Below, piece by piece: positions 23,001-33,500 of a stretch of DNA of 64,000 nt. Origin of the DNA: Watersipora subatra (lineage: Eukaryota; Bryozoa; Gymnolaemata; Cheilostomatida; Watersiporidae). A program made the translations under genes and the position numbers. The notes under the pieces were generated by a model. That model saw only the letters and a list, made by a program, of their open reading frames with translations. It did no database searches and was not told the origin of the DNA. Every line of letters starts with the position of its first letter. Position 1 is the first letter of the stretch. Location of the stretch: NCBI RefSeq assembly GCF_963576615.1, contig NC_088711.1, forward strand, positions 34,336,121-34,400,120, given 5' to 3'.

Positions 23001-26000
23001 GAAATTGAGGTAGAAGTGACCGCAGCTGCTAACGAGGAGAATATATCTGTTTTAAAAAAGGAACAAAAACGCCTTTACGAGCACAAATCTTTGGCCAACC
23101 GGCAGAACTTTGCAATAGTAAGCCACGAAGAGAGTTCTGATGATAACTTCCTTACCAGCCATGTAGTAGCAAGAGAATTGCCTTTAACATCTAGCCAAGA
23201 TGGTGACAGCGATATAGAGCTACTATTACCAAAATAACTAGTCAGAGAGCACCAGTACAAGCTAGTATTCACTTATCAAGAGTATCAGTTTAATTTTATT
23301 GCTCTAGACAACCGCCATATAGACTAAACTGTTTATATCTACTTCATTCATCGTTTGTAAAATTTTATTTGTATTTGAAATATTTTATTTGTACACTGAA
23401 GTTTGTAATAAATTATAATATATCTATACATGAAATAAAATATATAATTTAATCATGTTTGCTGCAGCGATATCAAAGAGTTGTTGTCGATGAAGGGGGT
23501 CTAAGTTGACTGGTTGCTTCTCTGCCAATATTACTGTCTTGATGAATATTACTACTTTTCACTAGTTTTCGTAATCAGAGTAGGTTGTTTCATTCTCAAT
23601 CTGCAGTAAACACAAAAAAGAAAAAATATTAATAAGTGTTACGGAAGTACAAAAACAATAGCTGAAGTATTTAATGAAAGCGATCAGTTTTTAAACAAAA
23701 AATTTAACTAATGCAGTTAATTATGGAAAAACGTATCTGCACTGCAAATCAAATACCATAATGTCCAGATCAGAATCATGATCGTTCTCAACTTCGGTAT
23801 TAGCGATTGATGAAATTGATTTCCATGTAAAAAGACTAGGAGAGATTTTTTGCGATGACAAAGCCATGCCGAATAACTTGTGAAAACCTTGAATAATTTT
23901 ATAAAGTTTGATGCAATGGCAATAAAACTCGAAGTCTGGCGATGATTTTAAAGAAGTTTTGGAACTCGGCTACGTTTAGTATTTCTGCCTAGCGGCTATT
24001 TTCGTGATGACGCCATTCTGCATATCTTGTGACAACCTTGAATAATTTTGTAAATAAATGTGATGCATTGGCAATGGTGTTAGCTCAAAGCCCAGGCAAT
24101 GATTTTAAAAATGTTTTGGAACTCAACCACGTTTAGTATTTATATTAAAAACTAGCCTAGCGACTAGTTTTTAATTTGATGCAGTAGTTATTCTCCCTTG
24201 TGATTAAAAATAGAACTAATTATTCACGGAATTTAATAATTCGCGGAATTGACTGTTTGCGAAATCGCGAATTTTTACAACCAACGAATACTTTCATCCT
24301 GTAGGGTATATAACCATGGTTCATTATCTCTGTTGTTCTCTGATTTGATGTAAAGTTACTGTATACTTACATGTATATAACCATGGTTCATTATCTTTGT
24401 TATTCTCTCATTCGATGTAAAGTTCTGTGTTGCAATTTCAAACTAACGCAGATCTTAAAAATTCATTCAAGGGTTTGTTATGTTGCGACTATGTAATTCA
24501 TGAAACAATAGTTCAAAATGCTTAGTAAATGTACAATATATATATATAATTAAATGAAGTAGTAGTTTTTAGTTCTCTTCAGCATTGGTGTCGCCAACTC
24601 TCAATCAGTGTTGTCATATAGCATGTTACAAGTTGATGTCACTACTACTAAAACTACTAGTGGTGCTGGTAGTAGTACTACCACAACTACTAGTGGTAGT
24701 ACTATCACTAGTAGTGACCGTTGTAGAACAGGTGGCAGTCATGCTTCCGATTGACTGCTAACTTGTTATGATCAGCTGTACAAATTTTTTGCACTTAGTG
24801 TATGTGCCATAGTACAATGTGTACAGAATCAAGGGTTCTCTATTCATGGTAGAATTTCATGGTAGGCACTACTGCTTCTTGTGGTTCATGCTGATTGTAC
24901 CTGTTGAAGGTTGTATTGTGGATTTCAGCTTTCAAGACTTGGTTGTTTTTTAGCACTATATGAAGTACATTTGGTTTTAGAACTTTAATATAGTCATTAT
25001 ATTCTTTCCAAGAGTAACATTATTGATAACTTGCTTGTTACCTCTATGGTGTTCACAATTATATTTTGTAAGCGAAATTAAACAAACATCAATCTAGCAT
25101 TTTCCATTGCAGCATTCCGCCATTCAATGTGGACTTCCTCTACGGCTATATCATCTGTATGACACTGCTGGGTGTGGGCATGTCCTATGACATTGCTAGA
25201 AAATACTGTACAATAGCATATATTGGTCAGCTCTTTTACATGGCATATTCTTTGTACACTAATGAGAAGTTGGGATACTCATTATGGCTTGTGGTAGGTT
25301 CCTTTTATCACTATCTAAGTACATAAACTTGCTGTAAAACCCACTTTTTTACTTTCAGTGATTGCATTATTTCTCTGCTTACTCATTGATTGCAATATTC
25401 AGGCTTGATCTCATTGTCTATTATACAGCCATTGCGTGTTATAATAAACTTATAGACCATATCTTGAATTATTAATCTTCATTTCTGTTGCAAATCTGCA
25501 AAAATGACAACCCATTTTTAAAGCTTCAATCAAATTTTTCAGTGTCACACTGTTCTTATTTTAGAATCGTCTGATTTCGCGAGTAATAGGCCTGGCCGGC
25601 GTTTATATAATATATGCATTTCTCACAAGTAAAAAAAAGAGTAGACAACTGCAGAAGATTGGAGAAGGATGCCTAGCCGTGTTCAGGCTTGATCTCATTG
25701 TCTATTATACAGCCATTGCGTGTTATAATAAACTTATAGACCATATCTTGAATTATTAATCTTCATTTCTGTTGCAAATCTGCAAAAATGACAACCCATT
25801 TTTAAAGCTTCAATCAAATTTTTCAGTGTCACACTGTTCTTATTTTAGAATCGTCTGATTTCGCGAGTAATAGGCCTGGCCGGCGTTTATATAATATATG
25901 CATTTCTCACAAGTAAAAAAAAGAGTAGACAACTGCAGAAGATTGGAGAAGGATGCCTAGCCGTGTTCACTGCCACCTCTATGTACATACTTGTGAATAG

Positions 26001-26370
26001 CGAGGAGGACAGACAGCTTTTTGAAGCCAAAATCCCATTCAAGGCAATCCCACTATTTTTTCTTATAACTGTGATGGGTGCTTGCGCCATGATATATATC
26101 AATGGAGGTATATTTTTAACAGATGCGAGTCAAGCTATGATGTGTATCAACTTTGCATTAGTTTTATGTTTATATTGTGATCTAAAATATTGGGTGGATA
26201 AAAGAGGTGTACCTTTCTGGGTGCAGGTGAAATTGATCACTGACGATATCGCTATTTGTATAGGTTTGTTTGTTATGGCATTTGCACGTATTTATTGGAA
26301 GCATCGGCAGCCAAAGGAAGATCAACATGGTAATCTTTATCGGCACGAGGCAAGAGAACATGAAGACTAG
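19921..26370 (+). CDS. TMEM101: TMEM101 orthologue, complete
   Basis: Three exons (19,921-20,048; 25,113-25,293; 25,849-26,370) join in phase into 276 codons; the vertebrate protein is about 257 residues. TMEM101 is a multi-pass membrane protein of poorly known function; the human one came up in an NF-kappaB activation screen. Matching landmarks are ERANMDKN then IPPFNVDFLYGY, SKKKSRQLQKIGEGCL, NSEEDRQL, and near the end YW-x5-VPFWVQVKL-x5-ICIG. I see about eight hydrophobic spans. ATG 19,921 is the first in-frame start after a GC-richer stretch (19,740-19,920) that is probably the promoter and 5' UTR. It converges on the minus-strand gene, with 242 bp between the stops. Confidence 0.92.
20594..20642. 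repeat. perfect palindrome with 10-bp flanking direct repeats
   Basis: Two 22-bp arms ('atagatatataaacctatat' ...) pair perfectly around a 5-nt loop. GGGCACACTC occurs immediately outside both sides (20,584-20,593 and 20,643-20,652), and the final C and first G extend the stem by one pair. It looks like a small foldback insertion with a 10-bp target duplication. Confidence 0.75.
21614..21770 (+). repeat. 15-bp minisatellite
   Basis: Eight copies of ACATTAGCTATTAAC end at 21,731, with a partial copy near 21,758. It is inside TMEM101 intron 1. Confidence 0.9.
22091..22499 (+). repeat. 67-bp satellite, left part
   Basis: Six copies of a unit containing 'ggttcattatctctgttgtt' and 'gtaaagttactgtatactta'. 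The array stops in mid-unit where the DNA element begins and resumes in register at 24,307. Confidence 0.92.
22500..24306. mobile_element. 1.8-kb TA-flanked DNA transposon
   Basis: It starts CCCTACAGGATGAAT and ends with the complement of CCCTACAGGATGAAA, a 14-bp perfect terminal inverted repeat. Removing it and one TA restores an intact 67-bp satellite unit, which proves insertion with TA duplication, as in Tc1/mariner-related elements. Subterminal TTCGCGG-type words lie at both ends. Internally two diverged ~150-bp direct copies sit at about 23,860-24,000 and 24,005-24,160. No DDE transposase is visible. Confidence 0.8.
22904..23237 (+). CDS. unrecognised 110-aa frame inside the transposon
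   Basis: The frame opens just after an acceptor-like TTGTTTTAG and runs to TAA at 23,235-23,237. AATAAA lies at 23,407. It is rich in Glu/Asp and ends in TSSQDGDSDIELLLPK; I recognise no domain. A possible upstream exon with ATG and a strong donor (GTAAGT at 22,795) does not join in this phase without a stop, so the start is unknown. It could be a captured host exon or the tail of a lost transposase. Confidence 0.35.
24307..24440 (+). repeat. 67-bp satellite, right part
   Basis: Two more units, the second diverged ('ctttgttattctctcattcg'). It continues the array broken by the transposon. Confidence 0.88.
24640..24722. repeat. ACT/AGT microsatellite tract
   Basis: Runs of ACT on one side and AGT on the other make a self-complementary tract ('actactactaaaactactag', 'ggtagtagtactaccac'). 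Simple sequence in TMEM101 intron 1. Confidence 0.8.
25113..25293 (+). CDS. TMEM101: TMEM101 exon 2
   Basis: The acceptor TTCCATTGCAG and donor GTAGGT frame one base plus 60 codons. It encodes IPPFNVDFLYGYIICMT and a second hydrophobic span, ending ...YSLWLV in phase 0. Confidence 0.9.
25402..25969 (+). repeat. 284-bp tandem duplication over the exon 3 acceptor
   Basis: 25,402-25,685 and 25,686-25,969 look identical base for base by eye. Each copy holds the end of intron 2, the acceptor TTATTTTAG and the first 121 bases of exon 3. Only the second copy runs on into the rest of the exon; the first runs back into intron sequence with no good donor and a stop after about 30 more codons. Identity implies a recent event. 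Confidence 0.95.
25849..26370 (+). CDS. TMEM101: TMEM101 exon 3 and stop
   Basis: It runs in phase 0 from the second acceptor copy: NRLISRVIGLAGVYIIYAF, KKKSRQLQKIGE, then four hydrophobic spans, a VPFWVQVKL loop and a polar tail to TAG. Use of the first acceptor copy (25,565) would give a truncated protein. Confidence 0.92.
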   Translation, partial: NRLISRVIGLAGVYIIYAFLTSKKKSRQLQKIGEGCLAVFTATSMYILVNSEEDRQLFEAKIPFKAIPLFFLITVMGACAMIYINGGIFLTDASQAMMCINFALVLCLYCDLKYWVDKRGVPFWVQVKLITDDIAICIGLFVMAFARIYWKHRQPKEDQHGNLYRHEAREHED

Positions 26371-26481
26371 CTCAATATTATCTCCTTGTTATTAGTTTTT
26401 CACTTGTATTTTATCGCTTTAGAATTGTCAACTGATGCTGGATTATATATGTAATAATACAAGTATGTGATTCATATAGCT

Positions 26482-26487
26482 TTTATT
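26482..26487 (-). terminator. polyadenylation signal of the TTC41-like gene
   Basis: AATAAA on the minus strand, about 130 bases after the stop codon at 26,613. It lies in the short convergent spacer shared with TMEM101. Confidence 0.55.
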
Positions 26488-26612
26488 TATTATAATGGTT
26501 ATGCAAAAAATACATAAGTTGATGAGATCAGCATCTGTTAAATTGTACATACGAAATGACTCAACTGACTTAGTAAAATTGCTAGAAATCATTCCATGTC
26601 CACTACTAAATA

Positions 26613-27571
26613 CTAGTTTATACCAAAAATGTAAGCACTCTCATGCTTTGCTATGTGTTTTATCGCATTGGTGTGGTCCTGAAGGTATCGTGATCGAACA
26701 GGCGCGCTGTGAGACCGCTGGTGCATCAATTTGTGTTTTCGCTGCGCGTATACTCTCGGGTTGATATGTGGTTTCTCATATGTGATGTAATGATTAGGAG
26801 AATGGTACCAGGCAGCCTTGTGCAGTGGCTCTACAATTCTGCTAGGTCTTGTGTAACCAGCAACGCTAATGACTGAGCTGTTTGGTCCCAAGGTTGTTGT
26901 GCGAAGCTTCTCATGTATAGTGTGAGCCCCGATGTCATGGCACTTATGAACTTTAGCCATAGAGGAGGCGACTCTCTCAGTTGGTGTGCGACCTTGCTTA
27001 GAGAGCTTAGGGTCATGACGATCTTCAGGATAGTACTTTTTAAGAACTGACTGTTTTATTGAATGATCAGTCATCCTACTTACACTTGTACAATCGTTGG
27101 TATAACTCCGGAATGTTCTTGGGCTGCTAGCAACGCTTGACTTTTGACTGTCAACCACTTTTTTACTTGGAACTAGTTTGACTGCATCTCCATCTCCTAG
27201 TCCTGTATCACACGGTGTGTCTCTGATGGGGGCAGTTTTCGGTCTCTGTAGAAGAGTTGGTGCAGTCTTGGGCCGCTTGGCAAAAGCTTTTTGAAGTCTG
27301 CTTTCATTTCGTGGCTTTTCAACATTGAAGGCACTTTGTGGTCGGATAATAACGCTTCGGGAACTCTGTGAAGGTGGTCGCTGTTTTCTTGTGACTGATT
27401 GGTTGTATTCAAGCAAAGCTTTTTCATGCATGCTCAGCTGGCTGAAAGGATGAACTGATGAGCGATTATCTACGGGTTGAGCAGCACCAAATTCAAACTG
27501 TCCGAGTTGCAAAGATATTTCTAGGTCATTGAGAAGGTATATCACAGTTCTTGTAGCTTCATGTCCACTAC
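26613..27571 (-). CDS. TTC41: TTC41-like last exon
   Basis: The acceptor TTTGCTACAG leads into GSGHEATRTVIYLLNDLEIS, the end of the TPR region. About 300 residues of basic, Ser-rich tail follow (RPPSQSSRSV, RPKTAP twice, RSHSAPVRSRY), ending YIFGIN and a stop. It is unusually long beside the other exons and probably disordered. Confidence 0.85.
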
Positions 27572-30500
27572 CTGTAGCAAACAAAATCACTTGATATTTG
27601 ACAAGGGTGTGCCTGAAAGTCTGTTTTCGTTAGCCATGTTGATTTACTATTTCCTATTAATCTGGAGAGCCCAGCTTGTGAAGTAGCAATCATTTATTTT
27701 CTATGTTTGGGAATAGTTTAGCACATTTGAGAGTTTATATAGCTGTTCATATACAAAAAATCATAGTAGCACTCTAATGAGATTACTGTGTATTTAGGCT
27801 GCTATGTATGAAGCTAGCAAGTTTTTCTTTGCTGATCAGTTAACAATATAACATAGCATGTCCTGTGTGACCCATCATTTACATTTTGTGGTTCGGAGTA
27901 ATGCCTCGCATGCTAAAGATGTGGCAACTTCAATCTTGCAAACTGAAAAATTAGACAAGATTTTAAACTTCACCTTATGAGGGTCTCGTCTAGCAAGCTT
28001 TCTGTACTTACGTCATATGGGTGGTGTGATGGCTTAGTTTGCTGAAGACAACAATAAAGGTTTAAAAATTGAAAAGTGTAAACTACAATGATAAGCATAA
28101 TCTGTTGTTTTATGACACAGTAGTGGCCTATAGCATAGCCTTTGCTTTCAATGGCTTCAGTAAAGCATGACCAGCATATTAGCATAGGATGAAGGGGAAT
28201 TCAAGAAGCAGGGGGATAATTCCATAATCCATCAGCCAACTCTATCTGCATAAGGAGAACATCTAACTATTGAGTTTGCTATAACGTTTTAGCTCTGAGC
28301 TTGGTGCTAAAGGCCAATACAAGTTAATAAATGTAATGTTATAGTCAGCACCTTTGTTTATTTAGTTCAAATTCTACTGCTGTGTGACCTAAATGAGAAT
28401 TGACAAGTTGTACCATATGGGCAGTAAAGCACGCTTAAAACAATGACATGTTAATTCATTGGTGTATTTTTGTATCAACTTTAGCCACCACAAATCCAAA
28501 AAGATTTAATATATTTTTTTTATCTAAATGATAAGTTTTAAGATTGTATAGATTTGTATTTACATAAAAACTGATGAAATAGATTACCAAGGTATAAGGT
28601 ATATAAGGCATCCTATAAAAGGATGTACGTATAAGGATCCTATATCTCTTATAAGGCATCCTATCAAGCTAGTAATAACAGGGCCGGAGGTTTTAGTAGC
28701 TGTTGACAACAATTTGCTAAGAACAATATTAAATTAAATATGTGATATATGTGCATATTTGTGATTGAATAATTAAATATTAATGATTAAAAATTAATTA
28801 AATGTGTTAATTTAAATTAAATATTTAATTTGAATATTTTATTAAATAATCAAACATTAAACATCATTTAAATTAAATGGGTACATATTAAACGTTTGCA
28901 ATATTAAATGTGTGCATCGACGTAAAGTTATCGGCGCCAAGAATTGCCATGAGCCAAGTCAGTGCTGTATGCAGTAGGCGTACTACTGTTCCACTACCAC
29001 CTCTGTCAGCTTTAGCAAAGCTCCACCCAGCAGTTATTTTTAACATATCCCCATAGTTACTTTGCGGCCTGGTTAGAAAATAACAGAAATTTTTTATTTG
29101 TGCCACAGAAACACTTTGGTTGCTTGTAGTTCCATAACTATCAATTCGGTGATTCAGATTGAAGATGGATGGCAAATGCTATTTAAATGTGATGGATAAA
29201 ACAAGGTCGCAAGTTACAATCAAATTGAAGATATAATAAATCTATAATTATTTCTGCATCCCAACTGATAGCAGATAACAAAACAAGTGAAACATTTTAC
29301 CAAGCTTATTCGTGCGAATATCGAGGCAGTTTTGCAAGAGTTCCAATGCTTCCTTTTTTCTTGTTTTGCTGCCTTGCTTTTGTAGGAGGAAAGAAAGCTG
29401 GAAAAGACTTTCAGCTGTTGCCAGATTGCCAGTATTTATTTCTCTCCTAATGTTTAAACCTTTCCAAAGGTATTCTTCGGCCAAACTCAAGTCACTGAAA
29501 TGTAGAGTAAAACTTTCCATAAAAATCATGACATTTATATACATGTATATACACAGTAAACAGTTTACCCTCATACTACAAGCTTCCACAGTGTAGAAAC
29601 AAATACAGTACACATTGTGGTTCAATCCTAGGCATGAACACTACTTTGTATTGGTCAGGGTAAGTGAAACTCCCCATTATTCTTTCTCAGCACTATAGGT
29701 ATTGCACTTCACTTCAATTCCGTATACACGTAATTCCATATATACCTACACATAACTTCATATACACGTATCTCCAAATACACCTGATTTCATATACACA
29801 CGATTTCACATGCATGCAACTTTACATACACGTAATACCATATACACATAACTCCGTATGCACGCAAGTCTGTATACATACATGGAGTTACATGTAACTC
29901 CGTATACACGTAACTCCGTATACACGTAACTCCAAATACATGTATGTATACATAAATGTATCCAGTATATACAAAAGGCACTCAGTAACTTCAGAAACAA
30001 TTTAATCACGTGGAGAAGTAGAGATCAGTAGCTCGCTAGAGGTCGAGGCCACAGGATAGAGGGAATGATGTAAGAAACTTGGCACTTAACACTGTTCACC
30101 TGGTCTCAACATTGTCATCATCAGAAAGAAGTTTGCCAAGGCTGTGACTGATTTCTGCTACTGCTGGATGCAGTGTACCAAATTTTTGCTCAAAGTAGTT
30201 GAGGCACTTGAGCAAGTAGTTGGTAGAATTTACATAGTCCTGTTGAATGCCCCTGCAGTGAATAGAATAAGACAGAATGAATAAGGAACCACTGGACACA
30301 TGCTAAGGTCTACATGCCAGTAGCGGAAAGCAGTTCAAATATGACTTGCTACAAGTATGTCGTGACTAAAATGTCTGGTTATAATTATCTTTTACGAGAA
30401 CAATGTAAAAAAAAAATTTCACAAATTTTTATATTTTTCAAAAGTTGTTTACAAAAGATTTTTGAACATGCTCGTGAGATCCAAATCAGAAGCTTTGTGT

Positions 30501-33500
30501 AGCATTTAGAAGTTATGTTATAATAAGTGCACTAACATCTGAGGACTGAGAATAACCAGCAAAATATACAATCGTTTTTATACAGAACTGACATCGATAT
30601 TAAAGTATAATAAGAAAAAAAGGCAATGGTATGTAAAGAGAATGTCTAGTCTAAGAGACATATCAGTATAGTCTGAGAGACATATTAGTATAGTCTGAGA
30701 GACATATCAGTATGTGATAAAAGGTAATACGACTGTTAATGTGATTATATTTCTAATGAAGACATGCTGGATTCCATGTCATCAATAACATTTTGTGAGG
30801 GGATAACTCCAAAACTAATGGCCTTATCCAACTGCGTTATTATCACTGCACTTAAGTGACTGTCCTTCCTCCCCTCTTGCTGAGTGACTTATTGATATGA
30901 TAAATGAGCAAATATGAGCTGGTGTCAAAGGTTATTGTAACAACAATAAAATGCCTATAAATTATAGGAAAATAAAATCCTGCCAACTAAGAGACAGCGA
31001 GAAAAACACGATTTTAACTTTTTGAAAATAAAAACCTCCTTTAGCTCATTCTTCAAGTTTATTAGCTAATGCTACCAGAAGGTGATGCCATGATTATAGC
31101 ATTGTGTAAAGTTGAGCTGAAAAGAAGTATAAAAAATGCTGTATGTTAGCATACAGGCCTGTATTCCCTGGTTGCAAGTTGGGGTGGCAAATGTTAGGCG
31201 GCTAGTAATGAATAGCCGCCGAAAATCATTAAAAAAGATGGGGCGGCTCAGCCGGCCAGCCGCCCCAAGGAATACGGGCCTGTTAGCATGGCTACATAAA
31301 ATACGCGTGCAGCTTATTTCATGTTAACACGCGAAGATAAAGCAAGTTGTGAACAATATAGAGAATTACAACATACACTGTTTCCATGACTCGCATGATG
31401 CGCGAGTTTGAGCCAGTCCGTAAGTTATCCGCAAATTGCAAACGGCATGAAACGGCAAACTAAGCGGGTTTTGCTACTCGGAAAACTTTATCGAATTCAT
31501 CATCATGCTTGCGAATGATGAAAACGGCACTAGCGAACGATACGTATTAAAACATCACGCAGGCTATTCCATTCTAAACATTTTCAAGCTTCGATAGTTT
31601 TTATTTCAATTTGAGCAGCCCCAATGTTCCGAACGAATGCTGCCAAGCTAAATGTGACAAGACTGCGTAGCTATTTATAGGGTCATTAATTAGGTTAATA
31701 TTTTACCTATGGAGTCAAGCGCTGACATTAAATGCTGACATTAAATGCTGACATTAAATGCTGACATTAAATGCTGACATTAAATGCTGACATTAAATGC
31801 TGACATTAACTACTGACATTAAATGCTGACATTAAATGCTGACATTAAATGCTGACATTAAATGCTGACATTGAATGCTGACATTGAATGCTGATATTAA
31901 ATGCTGACATTAAATGCTGACATTAAATGCTGACATTAAATGCTGACATTGAATGCTGACATTGAATGCTGATATTAAATGCTGACATTAAATGCTGACA
32001 TTAAATGCTGACATTAAATGCTGACATTAAATGCTGACATTAAATGCTGACATTGAATGCTGACATTAAATGCTGACATTAAATGCTGACATTGAATGCT
32101 GACATTGAATGCTGACATTGAATGCTGACATTAAATGCTGACATTAAATGCTGACATTAAATGCTGACATTAAATGCTGACATTAAATGCTGACATTAAA
32201 TGCTGACATTAAATGCTGACATTAAATGCTGACATTAAATGCTGACATTAAATGCTGACATTAAATGCTGACATTAAATGCTGACATTAAATGCTGACAT
32301 TGAATGCTGACATTGAATCGTGCAGATGTTCATTGAAACACTAAATTTGCACAAAGAAATGCACATCGTGCGCCGATCATCGAAACATAAGGATTGTGTC
32401 TCAGATTGTCGTTAAACTACCTTAATCTGATTAGTACTGTTTTGATTATTATTAGTTCTAGCAACCTGGCAGCGCGCTGTGAAAGATCGTCAGATGGAAT
32501 AACTATACGTACAATTGGAGCCGTTGTTAGAGTCTTAGCTACCATGCTGAGAGTCACGAAATTTCAAATTCCACATGATGCAGTATTTTTTCCCAACCTC
32601 CATCTACGGCTTAGGATGATTGGATGGACACGACTCTTATTATAGTAAATATTATTAGTAAGGTCACCAGGAACCCAGTGAAAAGAATCACTATACGCAT
32701 GATATACAATACATTCTTATATCATGATTTTACATTACATAAACTGGCGAGTATATAGAGATAATCTAACTCTGGTCCTTGCAGATGCCCAACAACCATA
32801 GCCAATACAAGACAGTTACTATATCATACCTGAGCAGCGCCAAGTTGTAGAGAGTGTACATGACTCCTGAAGTACAGCTAATCTCCTCCATGGCCATCCG
32901 CGCCTCATCGATGTAGGTTTGAGCGAGAAGCAGGTCGCCGGATGAAATGAGCACTGCGCTAAGATGTGTCTTCAGCTTGGCTGTATAAGTGAAGGACTCA
33001 CCATATCATGTAATCATCATAAGTTAAGACTGAAGCATGACAGTAGGTGGTGTAAAGGTACGGCCACAAGTGCCGGTTTTTTTGTTGGTTTCAGCCAAAA
33101 TCACAAAATGAACAAAACACACAAAATTATTCGGCCGAAATTCACAGAATTGTCAGAGCCGTGCATGCACACCGAAATCGTCGCCGAAAGGCTTTTAATT
33201 GAATAAACAAACTATTAGCGAGCACAATTCTAGCAGCTTTGGCAATTTATATAGTCCGAGTTCTATGATAACTGGTCATCATAACTTATGGTCATAGTCG
33301 CTAATGACCGTCATTGAGTAAAAGAAACCGCCATGTTCCCTTTACTACTCCACAAGAATCAAAACCGCTAAGTGAAAGGCAGAAATATATATTTAATAAT
33401 ATATATAAGCATACAAGCAATTCAATGTGTGTGCATATACTGAACAGCATGCAGGAGACTGCCAGGGATCTCTCCCTGCCGTGGTTCATCTGGGCTCCTT

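Noticed and set aside
25113-26370. TMEM86/YhhN lysoplasmalogenase
   Set aside because: First thought from the hydrophobic pattern, but the exon 1 and exon 3 landmarks match TMEM101 throughout.
28888-29175. Extra TTC41-like exon
   Set aside because: The exons at 29,301 and 27,571 already join in phase, and this frame lacks a fitting acceptor and donor pair.
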